Below are positions 56,450 through 64,000 of a DNA stretch of 64,000 nucleotides, one piece after another. The notes under the pieces were generated by a model that was given only the letters and a program-made list of their open reading frames with translations, was not told where the DNA came from and did no database searches. Origin of the DNA: Castor canadensis (Eukaryota; Chordata; Mammalia; Rodentia; Castoridae); NCBI RefSeq assembly GCF_047511655.1, contig NC_133402.1:68018951-68082950 (forward strand), read 5' to 3'. The position numbers and the translations under genes were made by a program. How positions within the stretch are numbered: position 1 is the stretch's first letter; every line of letters starts with the position of its first letter.

Positions 56450-57889
56450 AGAAACTCCTTCATTTTGAAATTAACTTCTGGAGAGGTTTAACAGACTCTG
56501 AGAGACTCTGAAAACATGACAGGACCTGAAGCAGCTCGGCTGAAACAAACACACATGAAACTTCTGGTTTGGATACAGTTTTTTCCACCTCAAATGATTT
56601 TCTTTTCATCACAAAATACCAAACCTCTTTGCTTCATGTGTCCAGCTGAGTACCCTGGGCCTTCATTAGGGTTTGGTCTTGGCTCAGTGCAGAGAAAGAC
56701 AGTGGACCTGTTTCAAGTCTCTGCTCCAGTCCTCGTGAGTTCATGACTACCCTGTCACAAATGTCCTCCTTCCCTGCTCTTCATTGCCCAGTGCTACAAA
56801 GGCAATGAGCCAGTATTGTTTATGAAATGCCTGTGAGACAGATAGTTTTGGTTCTCTTTGTTTTTCTTCCTGAATCTGTTATGAGCAATGCAAGCCAAAG
56901 AAGGAGGAAGAGAAAGCAAGGAAGGCAAGAGGGAGAGGAGATGAGAAGAAATGTGTCCAAAGAGAAAAGAAAGGTGAGGAAGAGAAGGGAAGAAAAGGAG
57001 GGAAGGAGAAATCTCACTTCTCTCTCCAAAATCCTGGATGCAAGCAGACACCAATTTAAAAGATGTCTTTTTACTTTTTTACTTTAAATGACAAATATTT
57101 ACGTCTTCACAAACTGTGGTACCTATTTTTACTACAGAACAAGTCCTCCATACATAGGAGACTTTCTTTCCCAAAGTTGCACTACTTAAGTTTTTATCAG
57201 AACCAAAATTTGGGGCTCTGGAAAGCCAAAATGGGAAGTGAATTTGAAACTGTCTTGGGAAAACCAGAAAGTCTCTCCATCCTCCTTGGCTCTGGGGCCT
57301 GGACTAGGATAAGCAAGCCAAGATTCTGTCATGGAGAATTTAAGGAAGCACTCACTGTTCAGAGCCAGCCTGACAGCGAGCGCCCCTTAAATTCAGCCCT
57401 CAAGGGGCCTCACTTTGGCAAGGGCGTTGCCACAGCTCCCACATCAGAGACCCCCAGCTCTGGCCGTGACTCCCGTGGTCCCCTCACCCCCAGCACAAAA
57501 CCTGTCACAGTGCCCTTTCCTTCTGACTCTCCACCCACCTGTCGGTTGCCTTCCCACGACATCCCAATATCCCAGGCCTTCTCGTAGCCCCTCACCTAAG
57601 CCTCTTCTATCCTGAGGAACCTGTGTCTGGGTATTAAATGGGCCACCAAGAATTTTATAGTTTAAGTAGTTCTTGGCTTTTGTTTCCAAAAAGAGCAAAA
57701 AAGTCTCTCAAAGAAATTTTCTCTGCAACCTTGTGTTACTATGTAACGCCATTTAGCATACCTTACAAACAAACCATCCAAAGTTTTATCCCAAAAAGTT
57801 CTTACCTAAGGGTACGATAAAACCTAAAAAGATGGCCCTTTCAATTAGCTATTGATTCAATTCTTAAGGAGTTTAGGATTTCTTTGTTT
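56450..57889. other. Intergenic; longest non-repeat open frame lies here
   Basis: A 174-codon open frame at 57063-57587 (+) has no recognisable domain, and open frames overlap it on the other strand, so I do not call a gene. A purine-rich stretch runs 56890-57010. Confidence 0.5.
56890..57010. repeat. Purine-rich tract
   Basis: About 120 bp almost entirely A and G (gaaggaggaagagaaagc...ggagggaaggag), with a few C and T. Confidence 0.75.
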
Positions 57890-58105
57890 GGGGGGATTTT
57901 GGTTTATACTGAGATGTGAACTCAAAGCCTTGCACTTGCAAGGCAGGCACTCTACCACTTGAGTCAAACCTCCAGCTCATTTTTGCTCAGCTATTTTTCA
58001 GATGGGGTCTTGCATTTTAACCCAGGGCCAACCTGGAACTACAATCCCTCCACCTTTATCTCCTCCATAGCTGGGATTACAGGAGTGAGCCACCATGCCC
58101 AGCCA
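57890..58105 (-). mobile_element. Composite SINE
   Basis: 'actgagatgtgaactcaaagccttgcacttgcaaggcaggcactctaccacttgag', then 'agctgggattacaggagtgagccaccatgccc'. Confidence 0.9.
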
Positions 58106-58794
58106 TGAGTTTAGATCTTGATCAAGGCTTTCTGGAGGAAAATGTGTTATTGCAGGGCACTGCTGAGGTCTTGCTTTCATCACTCAGCACCATCCACCAT
58201 CCATTCATCCCACCAAGTCTCTTCCTTCCCTACACGATCCCAGGCTGTTAGGAGAAGGGTATGAGAAACATGACCCAGCTGTGCTGAAAAACACCGCTCT
58301 TGCTGGGGACCTCAGAATGCCTCAGGCAAGGATAAGATGTCTGTGTCAAACCACAAGAGTCTTGTCGGCTCTGCAGGCCAGCAGAGCTGCTTCCTGGTCT
58401 GAGGGTCTGTCTTCTCAGCCCTGGAGACACCTCAGTGGGCTGCCAGCACCTCAAGAGACAGCCTCTGGGTCCTGAACACAAGTCTTCATTTGATTCTCTT
58501 GATGACAGAGCAATAGCAAGCACTGTGACAGTCAGAACTGCTGAGAACACCCGATTCACTGTTAGGACACTTAGTGGTTTAACCAGGAGCCATCAGTACA
58601 GACGTGCCTGTGGCTCTCGCAGACTTGAGGTCTTCCTGCTGCAGCCTGACACTTCTCTCTTCTCATGTGGAGTCCTCTCCCATCCGGGACACTAAGTGCC
58701 CAAAAGTGACTTCACCTGTGTCCAGGATGAGGCAGAGGACAGACAGGAATGAACTCCTTGAGTTTTCCAAGCAGGCCTCCCAGACACATTCCTG

Positions 58795-58905
58795 TGTTGC
58801 CATTTTGCAAAGGAACCCAAGGCTCTCAGAAATCATGTGACTTTCCTAAGGCCACTCATATAGGGAAAGGCCAGGTCAGAGCTGGAAGCCATGACTTCAG
58901 TGACC
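58795..58905 (-). mobile_element. MIR fragment
   Basis: 'gccattttgcaaaggaacccaaggctctcagaaatcatgtgactttcctaaggccactcatat' follows antisense MIR. Confidence 0.5.
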
Positions 58906-59084
58906 CTGAAGGTAAAAGACACAGAAGTGGCAGGTTGTGCTGAGAGGCAATGGTGGGAAACTAGAAAGTGTGCGCTCCACCCAGCTAAAGAAATTCAAAG
59001 TTTAGAAAATGTGAAGGGTTCTGCTAGCCAAATGGAATGCTTCTGCAGCCTGGCTTCCAGGGCCACCAGAGCCAACCCTGTGTG

Positions 59085-59290
59085 TCCCTCTCTCATCTGT
59101 AGGCATTGCTTCCTCCAAATCCCAGCTCAGAGACAAATTCGTCTCCTTGCTGTTATTGCTGCTGACCCCTTTAATTGAATATACACACCTGACTTCTGTA
59201 ACTTGTGTACCTTGAAGGCAAAAAGGATTTACCTACGTTTTCTATGTCAACTTCCCACCAGTCCCCACCTCCAACTGAGTTAACCAGAAC
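59085..59290 (-). mobile_element. Possible L2 fragment
   Basis: 'aatcccagctcagagacaaa' and 'gtgtaccttgaaggcaaaaaggattt' resemble antisense L2 ('gagctccttgagggcagggact'). Confidence 0.35.
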
Positions 59291-59590
59291 CTCGCAGGAT
59301 GCACAGAGCATGGTGTACGGTCTCTTTAAAGACCCATGGTGTGAGGCAAGTTCTATTCCCAGTCGTGTCCCTGGCATCTCTGGAAAGTCCTAACAGTGGG
59401 GCAGAAGCTAATTTTCTGCCTCCCCATAGTTTGGAGGAAAGAGAAACATTCTGTTGTTAATTTGCACAGACACGAATAAGCCATATGGCTTTCGGAATGA
59501 CTGAGTCACTGTGACAACCATGTCTTCACTTGGCCCCCAGAAAGCTACCCACACAGGAAGTGAACCTCAAAGATGAGTCCATCTGTCCTC

Positions 59591-59609
59591 TGCTGCCCTC
59601 TACTGGACA
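59591..59609 (-). promoter_or_regulatory. CTCF-like motif, - orientation
   Basis: On the minus strand GTCCAGTAGAGGGCAGCA matches the CTCF core CCASYAGRKGGC at all 12 positions. Its orientation faces the + motif near position 165. Confidence 0.5.
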
Positions 59610-61069
59610 GAAGGGATATAGCGTGGTACAGAGTTCAACCCGAGCCCAACCTCCAGAGGGAAGTCGCAGGAAAACAGTCCCCACCTCTGGGGTGGTCACA
59701 GTGTTGCAGTAGCACAACCAAAACATGACAAATGACAGAGAAAACAAGATGCAAGTTCTCGGTTATGAAAAAGCAAAACAGGCTGACAGACAGGAAAAAA
59801 GCGAGTGTGGGAAGATGTCACGGTGTGGTCCTTAGGCCAAGCACCAAAGTCACTTAAAAAATGACTTTTCCTGGTGCATTTCCTGTGTCACAGAAGTGTA
59901 CAAACTTTGTTGCGCAAGGGCTTTTATTACCTAGGTATACGCTCGTGTTAGGAAGGGCAGGTGGGCAGCAAATATTAGAGGAACAGCACTGCCAGGGTCG
60001 CGTGTATTCGTTCTGGAAATCTTTGATTTTGCATCAACAATATGAGATGACAGCTTCCTCCTGTTTAACCGCCTGCTGCTTTATGGCAGTGTCCCCAGGG
60101 CGCCTGGTTTGAAGTCCTTCCCTCCCTGTGGGTCTCAGCCACCCAAGGAGGGCCCCATGAGTGGCACCCGCCTCTCCCCTGGGGGTGCAGAGTCTCTCCA
60201 CTTTCCCAGCTGTCTCCACAAGGGACCGATCACTTGAGTTCCCATATTGTAGCTAAAATCATCAATGTAAGCACATGGAAAGAAAATGAGAGCCAGTGCA
60301 GTGGGATACGCTCCCTCTTCATGGTGAGTTGTTTTGTTTAGACCTCCTGCGGTGCTGCTTCAAACTTTGAGGGGACTGCGCTCCATCCTGTTCAGTCAGT
60401 GTTTTCGCAGCACGTCTGCAGCGAAGGCTTGCTCCCATGAAGCTGTGAGCGATATTGAAGTGTCTTGAGAGGAAATTTGAAATGTAACCTGCAGATACCT
60501 TAGTGGTGCAACACAGCCACCATTTCTCTGGACACGCGTGGCTTGTCCCCATGTGACGAAGACTAGGAAAAGAGCAGCACAGCACCCTCTGAGGGGAAGC
60601 CAGCCGCAGGAAGGAAAGACAGCGTGACCAGTTAGTGCTGAAGCAAAACCCAAAAGTGTAGGATGGAGCTGAAGTGAGCGTGGTGGGAATGACTGCTTCC
60701 TGGTAGCGATTTTAAATGGAAATTGCAATTCAATCCCAAATACAAGCTGATCGTAACAGAGAGGCGGACAAATGTGTTTCTAGGTGATTATCAGATTAGC
60801 GGCTGCTCATTCACCACCAACCATTTCACTTCTGCCAGGCTCCCGTCAGTCCCAGACGGCGGCTTTGCAGGGATTGCAAGGGACAGCTCATCAGGCTGTA
60901 CTTTAGCTGAGATCTTAGGAGCCCTGTTCCCCCTTTCCTTGTTTGCTCAGCACCAGGGGAGCGACAGTGTCTTCCTGCACCAGCTCGAAGGCCCAGAGAC
61001 CCCAGTGGAAGGCCTAACACCAGGCTCTGGGTGCTCCTCCCCAGCCTCACTGGGCTGTCTTCCTTCTGC

Positions 61070-61290
61070 TCCTCCACACACCTGCCTCAGGACCCTTGCA
61101 CCTGCTGTTCTCTCGGTCCAAACATCTTTCACAAAACTTGTGCTCCATCTCTTGACAATCTGAGGCTCAAACACCCCTCCTCAAAGAGGTTGGCCTCCCC
61201 CAATCGGCCCTTGTAAAATAACACCTCTGTACTCCACCCCCTCAATCTGCCTTATTGTGTCTTCACGAAACATCTCATTACTGGACAGGA
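61070..61290 (-). mobile_element. L2 LINE relic
   Basis: Clear antisense L2 3' order: 'gacccttgcacctgctgttctctcgg', 'ctgaggctcaaacacccctcctcaaagaggttggcctccc', 'tgccttattgtgtcttcacg'. Confidence 0.75.
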
Positions 61291-61899
61291 CGCCGTACCC
61301 CACATGTGCCTCTTTTACGGAGTGAGCCCAGTTTCACTGAGGAGACTGGTGACGGAGGTCAGGGCCGTATGGCAGCACCATGCTGAAAAGCTCACCGGGA
61401 GAGTCTGCCACACACTCTGGCTCAGAGCACTGGGTGAGGAGGTCAGCGCCTTTCAATGTGGTGGACAGGTGTGGGACGGTGGTACTAGGCCCAGCCAGGG
61501 CATAATAGTGGTCGTGCCAGCCCCAGGAAGACAGGAGGTGACAGATTCCAAGCACCTTCCTAAACTCATGGCCACCCGCTTTCTTCTCTGAAAGGAGAAA
61601 GAGTAAAAAATAATTTGTAAGGAAACGTTCAATTTTAATCAGAATCCCAACCTTTCTGAATCAGATTTGCCAGGTTGCTTGCTTCCTTCTACACCCGAGG
61701 CTGTGCTCCATCTGTAGCTCTAAAAGTGTGGAAGGGAAACGAGTAGAGCGTGGCTGGCGCCTGTGGTCTGAGTGAGTGACATTCCATGTTCCAAACCACA
61801 TTCAGCCACTTTGCTTTGTATCACCCTATCCACTGCACGGGTGAGAAGGAGCTTTCAGGGCTGGGCTTCCCAAATGTCCCCTTTGCCCCTTCCGAGACG
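61291..61899. other. Intergenic, nothing recognised
   Basis: No gene or repeat family seen before the minisatellite. Confidence 0.5.
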
Positions 61900-62535
61900 C
61901 AGATGAGGAGACTCAGGTGAAGAGGCTCAGGTGAGGAGGTGCAGGTGAGGAGGCTCAGGTGAGGAGGTGCAGGTGAGGAGATGCAAGTGAGGAGGCTCAG
62001 GTGAGGAGACTCAAGTGAGGAGGTGCAGGTGAGGAGATGCAAGTGAGGAGGCTCAGGTGAGGAGACTCAAGTGAGGAGGTGCAGGTGAGGAGGTGCAGGT
62101 GAGGAGGCTCAGGTGAGGAGATGCAAGTGAGGAGGCTCAGGTGAGGAGATGCAAGTGAGGAGGCTCAGGTGAGGAAGTGCAGGTGAGGAGGTGCAGGTGA
62201 GGAGGCTCAGGTGAGGAGGCTCAGGTGAGGAAGTGCAGGTGAGGAGGTGCAGGTGAGGAGGCTCAGGTGAGGAGATGCAAGTGAGGAGGCTCAGGTGAGG
62301 AGGCTCAGGTGAGGAAGTGCAGGTGAGGAGGCTCAGGTGAGGAGATGCAAGTGAGGAGGCTCAGGTGAGGAGGTGCAGGTGAGGAGGTGCAGGTGAGGAG
62401 GCTCAGGTGAGGAGGTGCAGGTGAGGAGGCTCAGGTGAGGAGGTGCAGGTGAGGAGGTGCAAGTGAGGAGGCTCAGGTGAGGAGGCTCAGGTGAGGAAGT
62501 GCAGGTGAGGAGGTGCAGGTGAGGAGGCTCAGGTG
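61900..62535. repeat. 14-bp minisatellite, 45 units in exact register
   Basis: Units of the type caggtgaggaggct or caggtgaggaggtg repeat every 14 bp from 61914 to 62530 without one insertion or deletion. 36 units carry CAGGTG and 9 carry CAAGTG. Variants (ctcaggtgagg, tgcaggtgagg, tgcaagtgagg, aagtgcaggtg) alternate in blocks of 28 and 42 bp. A related but diverged half-unit (cagatgaggagact) begins the array. Open frames across it on both strands are repeat by-products. Confidence 0.97.
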
Positions 62536-64000
62536 GGGCAGAACAGCTGACTCCTCTGACTGCAGCTGTGCTGACCTCCAAGAGCACATGGAATGGGGAC
62601 AGGTGGAGGCCAGGCAAGCTGCCACCTGCAGCCAGGAGTCTGCCCTTCAGCACCCAGTGAGGGACCTGGGCTTTCTGGGAACCGCAGCCAGGCACACTGA
62701 TCTGAAGGGAGGGATCCCGTGTCAGGAAACCACGGGTGAAGGTTAGGACTCATCCTCTGGCTGAAGGTCTGAGAGGACAAACCCAGGCTTGCCTTTTACG
62801 GCCATGATCACCAGACAAGGACTGAGACATTCGGCTGGGGACATTTGCTGTTGGGTTTACACAGTAATAGTAAAATCGTTTCTGGTTGTCCTCTGCTTAC
62901 AAACGCGCCAGCCAGCTTCACTGGATCAAGAGCGACACCTAGTGGACAAGCTTTGGTAACCTACTTTCTATTCCCACCCCCCAAAAAAAAACCCTCCACT
63001 TAATTTAGTTTATGAAAATATCCCACGGGATAACCAAGGTGTCATGAAACCAATATCTCTGGGAATTGCACTCAGAGCTCCGTGACTTCAGTCTCTGTAA
63101 GAACAGCAGAAGAGGACTGATGGTCTGGAAGCAGTTTCAAACAAGCCAGCAAACATGGAGGTTTGTAGACACGACAGAGATGAAGAAGTGAACAAAAGCC
63201 TTGCCCCACGCTCTTTTGGTGGGAATTTCCTATCAGCAGGGAGCACACACAGACCTTGGCCAGGTCTCTTGACAGGACCTTCTGGATTCCAATCTTTGGG
63301 ATGGGAAGCAGGTGGCAAATGGTGGCCATGGCCTCCTGAAAGACCGTGGCGTGGCCATCTTGGGGCAGTTGACCCTCTGCCCGGGAGTCCAGGTCCTGAA
63401 GGTCTGTCATTCCCACCTCCCAGCATAAGTATAAAAGTACAGCAGGCCTGTCTGGACACCATCAGCACTTTTGCCACCCTGAAGTCAGGGATAGAACAGA
63501 ACTTAACCCCTAAGTTAAGAGCCACTCAGCCACTTCGGGAAACCCAAGATGTCCACCTGCTGGGATGACACAGGGGTGCACTTGACCTCAACTTTCACAG
63601 AGAATTCGCCCTGCTTCCTAAATATCCTCTGAGGATATTTTGAACAACCACTTGTTCACCAACCCCTCTCTAAATTGTAAACGCCTTTCCACAGGACTCC
63701 TGAGGCCCCAGCCTCCACCCCTCCCATCCAGCCTCCTCACTGGACACTGCTCCCCCTTGGGCTGCTTGTCCACTAGAGACATGGACTTTCTTTATCTGTG
63801 CCCAGCCGGCCTCACACTGCTGGCTGCCTCTGGCAGCCCTAAGGAGACTAATCGGCTAACTTACTCCTGTTTAATTAATTAAAGTAGAATTAAAATGTGG
63901 TCTGGGCTGGGGTACAGCGAGCTCACTTATGTATATTTAATCTGCACACATGCACCTGGTGTAGACACCCACAGGCAGAACTTAGAAATTCAAACTTTCA
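62536..64000. other. Intergenic, nothing recognised
   Basis: No gene recognised to the window end; the usual downstream neighbour GYG1 is not reached. A short ID-like fragment (gggctggggtacagc) is near 63904. Confidence 0.5.
62930..62946 (-). promoter_or_regulatory. Weaker CTCF-like motif, - orientation
   Basis: On the minus strand CCACTAGGTGTCGC matches the CTCF core with one mismatch. It lies 3.3 kb beyond the better motif, in the same orientation. Confidence 0.3.

Larger units (their letters stand above)
58106..61069. other. Intergenic with old relics
   Basis: No gene recognised. Holds an antisense MIR fragment, a possible L2 fragment and the CTCF-like motif, listed separately. Confidence 0.5.

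Noticed and set aside
57063-57587. 174-codon open frame, the longest outside repeats
   Set aside because: No recognisable domain, no splice or promoter context, and open frames overlap it on the opposite strand.
60723-61163. 146-codon open frame
   Set aside because: Its 3' part lies in an antisense L2 relic and nothing resembles a protein family.
61900-62535. Immunoglobulin switch-like repeat
   Set aside because: Switch regions use GAGCT/GGGGT pentamers; this is a strict 14-bp unit with neither, far from any Ig locus.
61821-62746. Repetitive Pro/His/Leu/Ser-rich open frame on the minus strand in the minisatellite
   Set aside because: A 14-bp stop-free unit gives an open 42-bp translation cycle; the protein repeat is a by-product.
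31066-64000. Exons of GYG1 or another neighbour downstream
   Set aside because: No stretch combined splice sites with protein-family homology; GYG1 probably lies beyond the window.

Overview
This is mammalian nuclear DNA: a spliced gene with GT-AG introns, set among SINEs, LINE-1 ends, MIR/L2 relics and simple repeats. The SINE family is distinctive. It has a 7SL/B1-like head ('ggctca...cctgtaatcc...tcaggagg') joined to a tRNA/ID-like tail ('ctcaagtggtagagcacctgcctagcaag...gttcaaaccccag'), sometimes in three-part form. That style suggests a rodent, most likely Castorimorpha (beaver-like). The species call is an inference from memory of repeat families, not a database match.

The window holds one confidently supported protein-coding gene, CPA3 (mast-cell carboxypeptidase A3), on the + strand with its coding sequence at 2672-30675. 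I placed all 11 coding exons by splice signals, reading phase and continuity with the family. They join without a break into 416 codons: signal peptide, activation propeptide, and an M14 metallocarboxypeptidase domain with every zinc ligand and catalytic residue present. Introns range from 100 bp (intron 1) to 10.2 kb (intron 3). A candidate promoter (E-box, GATA site, weak TATA-like box) lies just upstream, and three overlapping-range AATAAA signals lie about 350-370 bp after the stop.

Layout: 1-2600 is intergenic (in other mammals CPB1 lies further upstream). 2601-31065 is CPA3, whose introns carry MIR, L2, SINEs, a MER5A-like hAT transposon, a poly-A retrocopy fragment with target-site duplications, an 800-bp CA-rich array, and 31-bp and 46-bp triplications. 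31066-64000 is gene-free as far as I can see. It contains SINEs, LINE-1 3' ends, an older L1 fragment, a MaLR-type LTR split by a SINE, two relics of another LTR-type repeat, a Tigger-like transposon, long pure-purine tracts, an L2 relic and a 14-bp minisatellite of 45 in-register units.

I found no undescribed gene system. The points most worth a second look are the 14-bp minisatellite (each unit carries a consensus 5' splice-site/E-box core), a convergent pair of CTCF-like motifs flanking CPA3, perfect hairpins at 24176-24208 and 50271-50309, a competing acceptor 17 nt before exon 5, and two apparently gained N-glycosylation sequons in CPA3. Long open frames in the CA array and the minisatellite are by-products of stop-free repeats.
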